In this document: one piece after another, positions 1-9,003 of the stretch
How the letters are laid out: each line of letters opens with the position of its first letter
Numbering within the stretch: position 1 is the first letter of the stretch
DNA from: Kribbella jiaozuonensis
GTDB taxonomy: Bacteria > Actinomycetota > Actinomycetes > Propionibacteriales > Kribbellaceae
NCBI RefSeq assembly: GCF_005233875.1
Contig: NZ_SZPZ01000002.1
Coordinates: 868,001 to 932,000, forward strand
Reading direction: 5' to 3'
Length of the DNA: 64,000 bases
Made by a program: the position numbers and the translations under genes
Notes under the pieces: generated by a model
What the model was told of the DNA's origin: nothing
What the model saw: the letters and a program-made list of their open reading frames with translations, nothing else
Databases searched by the model: none

Positions 1-55
1 CGACCCGAGTCCCGGCGGCCTCGGCGCCGGCTCCGGGGGTCGCGAGGAGGCTGGG

Positions 56-814
56 GTGCGGCTTGCTTCGGTTGGGGGTGGGGTTACTCGGGTGCCTTCG
101 GTGGCGCGGGTGCAGCAGGCGCTGGACACGGCGGGGGTGGATCGGGAGCTGCCCACGCATCCGGCGGTGAGTGAGCTGCTGGCGGGGGCGAGCCTGCGCG
201 GCGGCTCGGTGTACTCCGTGCGTGGCAGTGCCGCCCTGGTGATGGCGCTGATGGCCGGTCCGTCCGCGGAGGGCGCCTGGTGCGGTGTCGTCGGGGTGCC
301 GTCGTTCGGCGCCGAGGCGGCGCGTGGGCTCGGGGTCGACCTGGAGCGGCTCGTGCTGGTCCCGGATCCCGGCCGGGACTGGCTCAGCGTCGTCGCCGCA
401 CTGGTGGACGCGCTGACGGTGGTGGTCGTCCGGCCGCCCGGGGAGGTGACACCGGGGGAGGCGTCCCGGCTCGCCGCCCGGCTCCGGACCCGCGGCGCGA
501 TGCTGATCGCGTACGGGTCGTGGCCCGGCAGCGAGGCCAGGTTCGAGATCGAGAGCAACACCTGGACGGGTCTCGGCGACGGCGAGGGGCTGATCACCGC
601 CCGCCGCGCGACGGTAGCGGTGACCGGTCGACGATCCGCCGTACGGTCCCGTCGCCAAGACCTCTGGCTCCCCGGCCCCGACGGCACCGTCCGCCCCGCC
701 GAGCCCACCCAAGAACAGGCACCCGGCTGGCTCGGCCGACCCGCCGATCCGACTCGCGAGCAGGCTCCCGGCTGGCAGGAGGAGTGGGTGGAAGAGATCG
801 GCGCGGTGGGCTGA
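56..814 (+). CDS. imuA': ImuA'-like RecA-fold accessory protein of the mutagenesis cassette
   Basis: A 252-residue protein directly upstream of an ImuB-like Y-family polymerase, the usual place for actinobacterial ImuA'. In the family it acts with ImuB and DnaE2 in SOS-induced translesion synthesis. The expected Walker A region reads VRGSAALVMALMA (about residues 54-66), with no GKT/GKS, so ATP binding is doubtful, as in other ImuA' proteins. The GTG start at 56 has AGGAGG at 45-50. The frame stays open to the window edge, so a start further upstream cannot be excluded. The C-terminus carries two in-frame copies of a 13-residue unit (RPAxPTxEQAPGW). The TGA stop at 812-814 overlaps an ATG at 814. 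No dnaE2 follows in the window. Confidence 0.72.
   Translation: MRLASVGGGVTRVPSVARVQQALDTAGVDRELPTHPAVSELLAGASLRGGSVYSVRGSAALVMALMAGPSAEGAWCGVVGVPSFGAEAARGLGVDLERLVLVPDPGRDWLSVVAALVDALTVVVVRPPGEVTPGEASRLAARLRTRGAMLIAYGSWPGSEARFEIESNTWTGLGDGEGLITARRATVAVTGRRSAVRSRRQDLWLPGPDGTVRPAEPTQEQAPGWLGRPADPTREQAPGWQEEWVEEIGAVG
692..775 (+). repeat. Two 39-base in-frame repeats in the imuA' tail
   Basis: Bases 692-730 and 737-775 encode RPAEPTQEQAPGW and RPADPTREQAPGW, separated by six bases, so the period is 45 bases. The nucleotide copies have diverged at synonymous positions, which indicates an old duplication that stayed in frame. It lies just upstream of a larger junction duplication. Confidence 0.85.
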
Positions 815-998
815 TGGCCGGCCGTGGACTCACCCGCAGCATGCCTGACCGGCCGGTGACAGCGGCCGCGGTGGCGACCGGGTGGCAGGAGGAGTGGGCT
901 GAAGAGATTGGTGCGGTGGGCTGATGGGTGGGCGTGGGCTCACTCGGACGATGGTGATCTGGGTGCCTGACTGGCCGGTGACGGCGGCTGCGGTGGCG
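771..998 (+). repeat. Tandem duplication of the imuA'-imuB junction, 110-base offset
   Basis: Unit 1 (771-880) and unit 2 (881 to about 998) both contain the end of imuA' (EEIGAVG then TGA) followed by an overlapping ATG and the beginning of imuB (GRGLTR ... PVTAAAVA). Unit 1 lacks 12 bases (GTGATCTGGGTG) that unit 2 has. The outcome is that a miniature chimeric reading frame sits between the two real genes. Confidence 0.85.
814..924 (+). pseudogene. 36-codon chimera of ImuB N-terminus and ImuA' C-terminus
   Basis: The frame starts at the ATG overlapping the imuA' stop and encodes an ImuB-like beginning (MAGRGLTRSMPDRPVTAAAV). It then continues in frame into a copy of the ImuA' end (GWQEEWAEEIGAVG) and stops where imuB starts. 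It is best read as a duplication by-product. It may still be translated and could carry ribosomes from imuA' to imuB, because both junctions are TGATG overlaps. Confidence 0.6.
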
Positions 999-2552
999 GG
1001 CGGGCGGTCGCCGGACGAGCCGATCGTCGTGCTGGAGAAGGGGAAGGTGCTCGCCACCTCCGCCGCCGCGCGGGCCGAAGGGGTGCGGCGCGGGCAGCGG
1101 GCCCGGGACGCGCAGTCGCGGTGCCCGGAGCTGGTCGTGCTGAAGTACGACCCGGTGATCGACGCGCGCGCGTTCGACCCGGTGATCGCGTGCCTGGAGG
1201 CGATCACGCCGGGCGTGCAGGCGATCCGGCCGGGCATGTGTGCGTTGAAGGCGCGCGGTCCGGCCCGGTTCTACGGCAGCGAGGAGGTGGCGGCGGAGAA
1301 GCTGCTCGACCGGCTGGAGACGTTCGACGTGCCGGGCAGCCGGGTCGGGATCGCCGACGGTCCGTTCGCCGCGGAGCAGGCGGCGCGGACGAGTTCCGCG
1401 CGGACCAGGGTGCAGGTGGTGCCGCCGGGCGGATCACCGCAGTTCCTCGCGCCGTTGTCGGTCGACCTGCTCGAGCAGCCCGAACTCACGGATCTGCTGC
1501 GCCGGCTGGGCCTGCGGTCGCTGGGTGCGTTCGCCCAGCTGTCCGGGACGGAGGTGCTGACCCGGTTCGGGCCCGGCGGAGCCTTCGCCCATCGGCTGGC
1601 CGGCGGGGCCGACGATCGCCCGGTGACCGGCCGGGAGGTCCCGCCGGAGCTGACCCGGGCGCTCGACTTCGAGCCGTCCGTCGACCGGGTCGACCAGGTC
1701 GCGTTCGCGGTCCGTGCGATCGCCGACGAGCTGATCGTCCGGCTGACCGAGCTCGGCCTGGTGTGTACGACGCTGCGGGTCGAAGTCGGCACCGAGTCCG
1801 GGCGGATCCATGAGCGGGAGTGGCTGCACCCGCGCTGGTTCACCGCGGCGGACGTGGTGGACCGGGTGCGTTGGCAGCTACAGGGCAGCGGCACGGCGAC
1901 CAGCGAGCTGACGTCGCCGGTCGTGCGGATCCGGTTGATCCCGGAGCAGGCAGACCCGGTCGGTGCGCATGTCGACGGGCTGTGGGGCGGCGGGCCGGAC
2001 GAGCGGATCCACCGGGCGTTGTCGAGGGTGCAGAGCATGCTCGGTCACGGCGCGGTGGTGTCGGTGGTGATCGGCGGCGGGCGAGGGTTCGCGGACCGGC
2101 AGACACTGATCCCGTGGGGCGATCCACCGGTGCCGCCCCGACCGCCCGACCAGCCGTGGCCCGGGGCGATCACCGGGACGAGTGCCGGGACGAGCGCCGG
2201 AGCCGAGCGCTGGCCGACCCCGGCGCCGACCACGATCTTCCCGGAGCCGATCCCCGCGAAGGTGTTCGCCGCGGACGGCGCCCAGGTGTCGGTCAGCGCC
2301 CGCGGCGAGCTCTCCGGCGTACCGACCGCGTTCTCCCTGCTACCCACCAACGGCCCCGGCGTTCAAGTTGCCGACAGCAACAAAATCCACCCGATCACCG
2401 CCTGGGCCGGCCCGTGGCTCAGCACCGAACGCTGGTGGGACCCCACCACCGAGTCCCGCCAGGCCCGCTTCCAGTTCCAGACCGCCGACACCCGCGCCTG
2501 GCTCTTCACCCTCCACCAAACAACCTGGCAGGCCCAAGCCACCTACGACTGA
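924..2552 (+). CDS. imuB: ImuB-like Y-family DNA polymerase protein
   Basis: A 542-residue Y-family protein matching ImuB. The N-terminal palm reads MVIWVPDWPVTAAAVA, where active polymerases have an acidic metal-binding block (DxD). ImuB is therefore thought to be a catalytically dead hub linking DnaE2, ImuA' and the sliding clamp. The finger/little-finger region (about residues 150-400) is conserved, and the C-terminal third is Pro/Ala-rich and variable. The ATG at 924 overlaps the preceding TGA. The ATG at 951, which gives the typical MVIWVPDWP beginning, is an equally good start. The 3' end meets a convergent GNAT gene one base away. Confidence 0.85.
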   Translation: MGGRGLTRTMVIWVPDWPVTAAAVAGGRSPDEPIVVLEKGKVLATSAAARAEGVRRGQRARDAQSRCPELVVLKYDPVIDARAFDPVIACLEAITPGVQAIRPGMCALKARGPARFYGSEEVAAEKLLDRLETFDVPGSRVGIADGPFAAEQAARTSSARTRVQVVPPGGSPQFLAPLSVDLLEQPELTDLLRRLGLRSLGAFAQLSGTEVLTRFGPGGAFAHRLAGGADDRPVTGREVPPELTRALDFEPSVDRVDQVAFAVRAIADELIVRLTELGLVCTTLRVEVGTESGRIHEREWLHPRWFTAADVVDRVRWQLQGSGTATSELTSPVVRIRLIPEQADPVGAHVDGLWGGGPDERIHRALSRVQSMLGHGAVVSVVIGGGRGFADRQTLIPWGDPPVPPRPPDQPWPGAITGTSAGTSAGAERWPTPAPTTIFPEPIPAKVFAADGAQVSVSARGELSGVPTAFSLLPTNGPGVQVADSNKIHPITAWAGPWLSTERWWDPTTESRQARFQFQTADTRAWLFTLHQTTWQAQATYD

Positions 2553-2553
2553 C

Positions 2554-3162
2554 CTAGGTGAAGTCGATGCGCATCACCGTGCGGCGGAGGGTGGGGTGGG
2601 TTACTTGCTTGAAGCCGGCTTCTTCGAAGGCTTGGTGGGGGCCGACGTGGAGTTCGCCCCAGGTGATGGTTTTGCCGGGCTGGGTGAACATCGGGTAAGC
2701 CTCCAGTGCGCGGGCGCCGCGGGTGCGGGCGTATGGGATCGTCGCGCGGGCCAGGTGGTACGTGAGGCCTTGGCCGCGGAAGCCTTTGCGGACGGTCATG
2801 CACGTGACGGCCCAGACGCTCTCGTCGTCCTTGTCCTCGTTGCGGTCCGTCCACGGCACGCGGGACGTCCGCAGCTTCGGGTACGCCGTGCGCGGTTCGA
2901 GCGCGACCCACCCGGCCGGCTCATCGTCGACGTACGCGATCAGCCCGGTCGTCGACGGCGCGTCCGGCGTACCGCACGCCGTCTGGTCCTGCAGGCGCGT
3001 CATCCGCTCGTCCAGCGTCGAGTCACGCCAGATCCACCCGCGGATCTTGAACCGCTGACATTGGCACTGTCCCGCGTCCGTCGTACCGAAGACTGTCTGC
3101 AGGTCCTCCCACGACGCTTCGTTCGCCGGTACGACGGTCACCTGCGACTCATCGATCACCAT
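2554..3162 (-). CDS. GNAT family N-acetyltransferase
   Basis: A 202-residue GNAT protein. The acetyl-CoA binding motif A appears as VRKGFRGQGLTYHLA (about residues 124-138, pattern R-x-x-G-x-G/A). A C-terminal FEEAGFKQV segment matches the end of the fold. The N-terminal part (residues 1-80) carries CQCQRF and Trp-rich stretches seen in stand-alone actinobacterial GNATs of unknown substrate. The ATG start is on the minus strand at 3162, and the gene converges on imuB. The substrate cannot be told from sequence or neighbours. Confidence 0.82.
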   Translation of the reverse strand: MVIDESQVTVVPANEASWEDLQTVFGTTDAGQCQCQRFKIRGWIWRDSTLDERMTRLQDQTACGTPDAPSTTGLIAYVDDEPAGWVALEPRTAYPKLRTSRVPWTDRNEDKDDESVWAVTCMTVRKGFRGQGLTYHLARATIPYARTRGARALEAYPMFTQPGKTITWGELHVGPHQAFEEAGFKQVTHPTLRRTVMRIDFT

Positions 3163-3310
3163 GCGGGCACGCTAACCCGAGTTCCGGACGACCACCTTCC
3201 GGAACCACTCGGAAGTTAGGACCAACGACCCTGAAGACGCCGGAGTTCCGCGCTAGGCCGGCAGCAGAACCGGCCCGCCAAGAGGCAACACCCGGACTAG
3301 GCTCCGGGGC

Positions 3311-4075
3311 ATGACTGAGCTTGCGGCGACGTTCCAGCAGGAGGCGGTAGCGGAGGCCTATCAGCATCGGCCGCCGTACCCGGACGAGGTCTTCGACCGC
3401 CTCGAAGCCCTGATCACCGACGAACCACGACGCGTGCTCGACATCGGCGCCGGTGAAGGCGCGATCGCCCGGCCGCTCGCGCCACGGGTCGAACACGTCG
3501 ACGCGATCGACTTCTCCGCGCCGATGATCGAAGCCGGCCGGCAGCGCCCCGGCGGCGACCAGCCGAACATCACCTGGCAGGTCAACCCGATCGAGACCGC
3601 CGAGCTCGACGGCCCGTACGCGCTGGTCACGGCCGGCGCGAGTATCCACTGGATGCCGTGGGAGGAGACGTTCGCGCGGATCGTCCCGCACCTCACCCCG
3701 AACGCCCAACTCGTCGTCATCGAACACGGCCCCGTCGACATGCCCTGGTGGGACGGCGTCATGCAAGCGATCCAGCGGCACTCCCGCAAGAAGAACCACG
3801 ACCCGAAGTACAACGTGGTCGAGGCGATCCGGGACCGCGGCCTGCTCGAGCTCGGTGGTACGGCGCGAACCGCGCCCGTCACCTATCACCAGAAGGTCAC
3901 CGACTACATCGAGCAGTTCCACTCGACGTCGAGCCTCGCGCGCGACCTGATGACACCCGAGGAGGCCGCCGACTTCGACGCGATGGTCGAGGAGGCGGTC
4001 CGGCCGTACGCGAAGGACGGCGTACTGGAGCTGAAGATCGAGGCCGAGCTCAGCTGGGGCCGGCCGCTGGCCTGA
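3311..4075 (+). CDS. Class I SAM-dependent methyltransferase
   Basis: A 254-residue methyltransferase with motif I VLDIGAGEG at about residues 42-50, the following acidic residue in HVDAIDFS (motif II), and a Rossmann-like core of about 130 residues. The N-terminal YQHRPPYPDEVFDRL resembles small-molecule methyltransferases of the ubiquinone/menaquinone (UbiE-like) superfamily. The C-terminal half is probably a substrate cap. The acceptor is unknown, and the gene looks monocistronic. Confidence 0.82.
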   Translation: MTELAATFQQEAVAEAYQHRPPYPDEVFDRLEALITDEPRRVLDIGAGEGAIARPLAPRVEHVDAIDFSAPMIEAGRQRPGGDQPNITWQVNPIETAELDGPYALVTAGASIHWMPWEETFARIVPHLTPNAQLVVIEHGPVDMPWWDGVMQAIQRHSRKKNHDPKYNVVEAIRDRGLLELGGTARTAPVTYHQKVTDYIEQFHSTSSLARDLMTPEEAADFDAMVEEAVRPYAKDGVLELKIEAELSWGRPLA

Positions 4076-4175
4076 CGTCGTCATTGTTCAGCTTCCCGAT
4101 GCCCGCAGGCCATTGACCCGGCCGGGCTGTCCGGCAAGGGTTCGTGACCGGACAGCCATCGTGGGAGGGGTAATG

Positions 4176-5798
4176 ATGAGCGAACGAGTGACACTGCCGT
4201 CGATCCGGCGGCGAACGCTGCTGGGTGCCGCAGGCGCAGCAGTCGCCGCGGGCGGCGTCGTCGACGTACGGCAGGCGCACGCGAACCCGATCCGCAGCGA
4301 CCCGTTCGGCCTCGGTGTCGCCAGCGGCGACCCGCTGTCGGACCGGGTGATCCTCTGGACCCGCCTGCTGCGCGACCCGGCCGACGGCGCTCGCCTCACC
4401 GACCGCGCCGTACAGGTCGGATGGCAGATCGCCACCGATGAGCGTTTCCGGCACGTGGTCAGGGCCGGGTCGGCAACCGCACGCGCGAATCTGGCTCACT
4501 CGATCCATGTGGACGCCGCCGGGTTGCGGCCGGGGCGGGACTACTTCTACCGGTTCCGCACCGGCAGATTCATCAGCCCCGTCGGGCACACCCGCACGGC
4601 GCCGGCTCCGCACAGCGCGGCCGCGCGGCTGCGGTTCGCCGTGGCCAACTGCCAGGACTGGCAGAACGGGTACTTCGGGGCGTACCGCGACATCGCCGCG
4701 TCCGACCTCGACCTGGTCCTGCACGTCGGCGACTACATCTACGAGTACGACCCGCAGCAGAACGCAGTACGGCAACACAACGCATCCTCCGGGACCGCTG
4801 CGGGTGCCGATCAGCTGATCACGCTCGCCGACTATCGCAACCGGCATGCGCTCTACAAGTCCGACCCCGCACTGCAGGCGGCCCATGCAGCACTGCCCTT
4901 CATCTCGACGTGGGACGACCACGAGACCGAGAACAACTACGCCGGTCTGATCGACGAGCAGGACGCCCCGCCGTGGCACCAGACACCTGAGCAGTTCAAG
5001 CTTCAGCGGGCCGCGGCGTACCAGGCCTGGTACGAGCACACCCCGGTGCGGGCGACGAACCGCGGCGGCTGGTCCGACCTGCGGATCTACCGCCGCTTCG
5101 ACTTCGGCACGCTGCTGCGGCTGAACGTGCTCGACACCCGGCAGTACCGCACCGACCAGCCCGGCGGCGGCCTGCCGACCGGAGGTCTGCCGTCCGACTT
5201 CGGGCCGCAGGCGCTCGGCGACACGAACGTGACCGGCACGCTGACCGGTCCGGTTCAGGAGAAGTGGCTGCTGGACGGCCTGCGTACGTCGCACACCCGG
5301 TGGAACGTGCTCGGGCAGCAGGTGATGATGGCCCCGACCAGGTTCATCGCGCCGCCGCCGGCTTCGGTGGTCAACCTCGACCAGTGGGACGGCTACACGC
5401 CGCAGCGTCGTCGGCTGCTCGCTGCGATCGCCGCGAGCAAGGCAGCGAACCCGGTGGTGATCGCCGGCGACATCCACTCGACCTGGATCAACGATCTTCG
5501 GCTCACGGTGGACGACCCGTCCGCGCCGGTGGTGGCCAGCGAGTTCGTCTCGACGTCGATCACCTCGGACTTCCCGGCGGCGTTCGTGCCGATCGCCGAG
5601 CAGTCCAACGCTGCCTTCAACCCGTGGGTTCGCTACTTCAACGGCCGCACCCACGGCTGGCTGCGGATGGACGTCGACCGCACCCGCTGGCTGACCGAGG
5701 AGCGTTCGGTGTCGTCGGTCGCCGTACCCGATGCGCCGTCGTCCACCACAGCACGTTGGGCCGTCGAGGCCGGCAAGCCAGGAGTTGTCCCGGCCTGA
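4176..5798 (+). CDS. phoD: Tat-exported PhoD-type alkaline phosphatase
   Basis: A 540-residue secreted phosphodiesterase/alkaline phosphatase. The N-terminus has a Tat signal: SIRRRTLLGAAGAAVAAGG, followed by a likely cleavage after QAHA. The PhoD N-terminal domain follows (LGVASGDPLSDRVILWTRL), then the calcium/iron metallophosphatase core: HVGDYIYEY, WDDHETENN and VIAGDIHSTW supply the Asp/His/Asn metal ligands. PhoD releases phosphate from phosphodiesters such as teichoic acids. The ATG at 4176 is preferred because GGAGG at 4164-4168 is correctly spaced; the ATG at 4173 is also possible. No PHO box was recognised. Confidence 0.92.
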   Translation: MSERVTLPSIRRRTLLGAAGAAVAAGGVVDVRQAHANPIRSDPFGLGVASGDPLSDRVILWTRLLRDPADGARLTDRAVQVGWQIATDERFRHVVRAGSATARANLAHSIHVDAAGLRPGRDYFYRFRTGRFISPVGHTRTAPAPHSAAARLRFAVANCQDWQNGYFGAYRDIAASDLDLVLHVGDYIYEYDPQQNAVRQHNASSGTAAGADQLITLADYRNRHALYKSDPALQAAHAALPFISTWDDHETENNYAGLIDEQDAPPWHQTPEQFKLQRAAAYQAWYEHTPVRATNRGGWSDLRIYRRFDFGTLLRLNVLDTRQYRTDQPGGGLPTGGLPSDFGPQALGDTNVTGTLTGPVQEKWLLDGLRTSHTRWNVLGQQVMMAPTRFIAPPPASVVNLDQWDGYTPQRRRLLAAIAASKAANPVVIAGDIHSTWINDLRLTVDDPSAPVVASEFVSTSITSDFPAAFVPIAEQSNAAFNPWVRYFNGRTHGWLRMDVDRTRWLTEERSVSSVAVPDAPSSTTARWAVEAGKPGVVPA

Positions 5799-5808
5799 CG
5801 AGGCAGCG

Positions 5809-6990
5809 CTAGAGCGCGTCAGCGCGGGACTGCAGGTAGCGCTGTTCGGGAAGGCTCTGTGTGAGCCGCGCGGCGAGCTCGTACGCCTGTCGCGCGGCGA
5901 CCGCGGAGCCGGACAGCTCCAGTAGATGGGCACGAACAGCAGCCAACCGGTGGTGTCCCTGCAGGGCGGTGTCCACATCGTCGAGCAACGCCAAGCCGGC
6001 GGCCGGGCCGTGCACCATCGCGACCGCGACGATCCGGTTCAGTGTCACCATCGGCCCCGGCGCGGTCGACTCGAGGAGTTCGTACAGCATCAGGATCTCG
6101 CGCCAGTCCGTGTCCTCGGCCCGTGCCGCCGAGTCGTGGACCGCGGCGATCGCAGCCTGCAACTGATAGAGCCCGACCGGCGCCGACTGCAGCGTGGACG
6201 TGATCAACTCGGTGCCTTCGGCAACCGCCTTGGCGTCCCACAACGTCCGGTCCTGCTCCGGCAACGGCACCAGCGCCCCGTCCGCCGTCGTACGAGCGGG
6301 CCGGCGCGCATCCGTCAGTAGCATCAACGCCAGCAGCCCGGCCACCTCACCTTCCGCCGGCAACTGCGCCCGCAACTGCCGGGTCAGCCGGATCGCCTCC
6401 GCACTCAGCTCGACCCGGTGCAGCGACGTACCGGACGACGCCGTGTAACCCTCGTTGAAGATCAGATACAGCACATGCAGTACGGCGGCCAGCCGCTCGG
6501 ACTGCTCCGACGCCGGCGGCATCGCGAACCGCGCGCCCTGGAGCTTCGCCTTCGCCCGGCTGATCCGCTGCCCGATCGTTGCCTCCGGCACCAGAAATGC
6601 CCGGGCGATCTCGCCGGTGGTCAGCCCGCCGACCGCGCGCAGCGTGAGCGCGACCTGCGATTGTGACGTCAGCGCCGGATGACAGCACAGCATCAGCAAC
6701 GTCAGCGAGTCGTCGACCGACGACGCGGGCTCCGGTTCCGGCGCGACGGCGACCGCCTCCTCCCGCCGCGAGCGGGCCGCCTCGTTCCGCAGTACTTCGA
6801 TCCGCCGCCGCGAGGCGACCGTGATCAGCCAGCCGCGCGGATTCGCCGGAACCCCCTCACCCCGCCACTGCAGCGACGCAGCCAGCAGAGCCTCCTGTAC
6901 GGCGTCCTCGCACGCGTCGAAGTCGCCGTACCGCCGGACGAGCGCGGCCAGCACCTGCGGCGCCTGCTCCCGCAGCAGCTCCTCGATCAC
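5809..6990 (-). CDS. ECF42-type RNA polymerase sigma factor
   Basis: A 393-residue sigma factor. Region 2 includes YGDFDACEDAVQEAL (about residues 21-35), region 4 is near LTTGEIARAFLVPEATIGQRI (about 135-155), and a long helical C-terminal extension of over 200 residues resembles TPR-like repeats. That extension and a DGPF-motif protein encoded immediately upstream define the ECF42 group, which has no classical anti-sigma factor. The GTG start overlaps the stop of the DGPF gene by four bases, so the two are translationally coupled. Confidence 0.9.
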   Translation of the reverse strand: MIEELLREQAPQVLAALVRRYGDFDACEDAVQEALLAASLQWRGEGVPANPRGWLITVASRRRIEVLRNEAARSRREEAVAVAPEPEPASSVDDSLTLLMLCCHPALTSQSQVALTLRAVGGLTTGEIARAFLVPEATIGQRISRAKAKLQGARFAMPPASEQSERLAAVLHVLYLIFNEGYTASSGTSLHRVELSAEAIRLTRQLRAQLPAEGEVAGLLALMLLTDARRPARTTADGALVPLPEQDRTLWDAKAVAEGTELITSTLQSAPVGLYQLQAAIAAVHDSAARAEDTDWREILMLYELLESTAPGPMVTLNRIVAVAMVHGPAAGLALLDDVDTALQGHHRLAAVRAHLLELSGSAVAARQAYELAARLTQSLPEQRYLQSRADAL

Positions 6991-7355
6991 ATGTACGCGC
7001 CGAGATCACGGACCGGACGGACCTCCACGACGCTGAACGGCGCCTCCGGGATCTGCGCGACGATCTCCACCGCCCGGTCCATCGAGTCGCACTCCAGCAG
7101 GTAGAACCCGGCCAGCTGCTCCTTCACCTCGGCGAACGGCCCGTCCGTCGTCAGCGGCTTCCCGTCGCGCACAAGCACCTGTTTGGTCAGCCCCGGATCG
7201 TCCAGCGACTCCGACGCGACCAGCTCCCCTCGGGCCTCGAGTGCCTCGTGCAGGCCGGCATACCCCGCCATACCTTCCTGCTTCTGCTCGTCGGACAGCG
7301 AGTCCCACACCGCCCGCGATTCCGGGTTCCCGTAGATCAGTACCAAGAACTTCAT
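6987..7355 (-). CDS. YciI/DGPF-domain protein, partner of the ECF sigma factor
   Basis: A 122-residue YCII-related protein beginning MKFLVLIYGN, with the hallmark TTDGPFAEVKEQLAGFYLL (about residues 68-86). Such genes almost always sit beside ECF42 sigma genes and are thought to be sensor partners or targets. The ATG at 7355 is chosen because it fits the family N-terminus; the 25 extra codons upstream do not. The stop overlaps the sigma GTG. Confidence 0.88.
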   Translation of the reverse strand: MKFLVLIYGNPESRAVWDSLSDEQKQEGMAGYAGLHEALEARGELVASESLDDPGLTKQVLVRDGKPLTTDGPFAEVKEQLAGFYLLECDSMDRAVEIVAQIPEAPFSVVEVRPVRDLGAYM

Positions 7356-7553
7356 GATCGGCCTCCCGTTCCAAGGATCACTCTCGGGTATCGATCGGGT
7401 CACCGGTTCGCACCAGCCATAGCGGACCACGAACGGGCGCGTTCAGGTAATCAGGGGAAAGTCGGGGCATGCCCCGGCATGGCCGGACGTAAACGTGTCG
7501 GGGTGCCCCAGTAGAGTTACGACGGGTATCAGGGTGAGAGAGGGAGGGGTCGC

Positions 7554-8150
7554 GTGCCGGACTTGGAAGTGTCCGACCGGGTTTGGACGATCCCGAACGC
7601 GCTCAGCTTCCTCAGGTTGCTGGGTGTGCCGCTGTTCCTGTGGCTGGTGCTCGGCCCCAAGGAGGACGGCTGGGCGCTGCTGGTGCTGGCGATCTCCGGG
7701 TTCACCGACTGGGCCGACGGCCAGATCGCCCGCCGGATGAACCAGACCAGCCGGCTGGGCCAGATGCTCGACCCGGTGGCCGACCGGCTGTACATCTTCG
7801 CGACCGTCGTCGGCCTGGCGCTGCGCGACATCATCCCGTGGTGGCTGGCGATCGCGCTGCCGCTGCGGGACCTGCTGCTGACGCTGACCCTGCCGGCCCT
7901 GCACCGCCGCGGTTTCAACGCGCTGCCGGTGCACTTCCTCGGCAAGTCGGCCACGTTCTGCCTGCTGTACGCGTTCCCGCTGCTCCTGCTCGGCGACGGC
8001 GACTCCACCCTCAACCTGCTCGCCCGCGTGTTCGGCTGGGCGTTCGCGATCTGGGGGACCGGTCTGTACTACTGGGCCGGCGCGCTGTACTTCGCGCAGT
8101 TGCGGCACCTCGTCCAGACGGTGAAGCCGATCAAGGACGCGGCCGGGTAG
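7554..8150 (+). CDS. CDP-alcohol phosphatidyltransferase family membrane protein
   Basis: A 198-residue integral membrane enzyme with the complete CDP-alcohol signature: D-W-A-D-G-Q-I-A-R, eight residues, G-x3-D-x3-D (about residues 53-78). About five to six hydrophobic helices surround it. The family transfers a phosphatidyl group from CDP-diacylglycerol to an alcohol such as glycerol phosphate. It occupies the position of mycobacterial pgsA2, at the head of the DUF881-Sbp-DUF881-gcvH cluster. The GTG start has GAGGGAGGGG upstream. Which alcohol is used is not decidable here. Confidence 0.9.
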   Translation: MPDLEVSDRVWTIPNALSFLRLLGVPLFLWLVLGPKEDGWALLVLAISGFTDWADGQIARRMNQTSRLGQMLDPVADRLYIFATVVGLALRDIIPWWLAIALPLRDLLLTLTLPALHRRGFNALPVHFLGKSATFCLLYAFPLLLLGDGDSTLNLLARVFGWAFAIWGTGLYYWAGALYFAQLRHLVQTVKPIKDAAG

Positions 8151-8154
8151 ACCC

Positions 8155-9003
8155 GTGACACAGCAAGCCCCCCAACAACCGGCGCAGAAGCCTCGGCGCG
8201 TCGACGCGTCGATGTCGCTGCTGAACAACCTGATGGCGCACCCGATCGACGAGGGGTACGCCGTCGCCGCCCGGACCCGCCCCAAGGACGGCGCCAGGGC
8301 GCTCCGCTCCCGGCACCGGATCATGCTGGTGGCGGCGACGCTCGTGCTCGGCTTCCTGCTCGCGGTCGCCGCCTCGCAGAACTACCGCAGCGCGCCGGAG
8401 GCCGAGAAGCAGCGCAACGAGCTGATCGACCGGATCAACCAGGCCGACGACCGGCTGACCGGCCTGCGCAACCACCAGTCCGACCTCGCCGACGAGGTAC
8501 GCCGGTTGCAGGCCAGCGGACTGAGCAACGACAGCACCGGCGCCGCGCTGCAGCAGAAGCTCGACGACCTGGAGCTGCAGACCGGGGCGATCTCGGTCGC
8601 CGGGCCCGGGCTGAAGGCGGTCATCGACGATGCGAAGAACGCCGACTCCAAAGAGGGCCGGCTGCTCGACGTCGATCTGCAGCAGCTGGTCAACGGCCTG
8701 TGGACGTCCGGCGCGGAGGCGGTCTCGGTGAACGGTCACCGGATCACCTCGCTGACCGCGATCCGCGGCGCGGGCAGTGCGATCACGGTCGACTACAGCT
8801 CGCTGACCCCGCCGTACACGGTGCTCGCGATCGGGGACACCGCGACCATGCCGGCCCGGTTCGCGCAGAGCTCGGGCGGCCGCTGGGTGCAGTACCTGGT
8901 CAGCAACTTCGATGTCCGGATGACGATCACGACGGAGGACTCCTTGCTGGTGCCGGCCGATGCGACCATCGCGTTGCGCTACGCGAAAGTGGGATCGAGA
9001 TGA
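8155..9003 (+). CDS. DUF881 membrane-anchored protein (first copy)
   Basis: A 282-residue DUF881 protein. A cytoplasmic N-terminus of about 55 residues is followed by one transmembrane segment (IMLVAATLVLGFLLAVA), a coiled coil (about residues 80-130) and an extracytoplasmic DUF881 domain (for example VAGPGLKAVIDDAKN and SVNGHRITSLTAIRGAG). DUF881 proteins flank Sbp in actinobacteria and Firmicutes close to division genes, and are suspected envelope or division factors. The GTG start lies four bases after the preceding stop, and the TGA overlaps the Sbp ATG. Confidence 0.88.
   Translation: MTQQAPQQPAQKPRRVDASMSLLNNLMAHPIDEGYAVAARTRPKDGARALRSRHRIMLVAATLVLGFLLAVAASQNYRSAPEAEKQRNELIDRINQADDRLTGLRNHQSDLADEVRRLQASGLSNDSTGAALQQKLDDLELQTGAISVAGPGLKAVIDDAKNADSKEGRLLDVDLQQLVNGLWTSGAEAVSVNGHRITSLTAIRGAGSAITVDYSSLTPPYTVLAIGDTATMPARFAQSSGGRWVQYLVSNFDVRMTITTEDSLLVPADATIALRYAKVGSR

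Noticed and set aside
2182..3219. A 345-codon plus-strand frame running from imuB over the GNAT gene
   Set aside because: It is out of frame with imuB and antisense to the GNAT gene; the GNAT has a proper motif on the minus strand.
4050..5978. A 642-codon open frame on the minus strand across phoD
   Set aside because: The plus strand has a full Tat signal and PhoD motifs; the opposite frame has no recognisable features.
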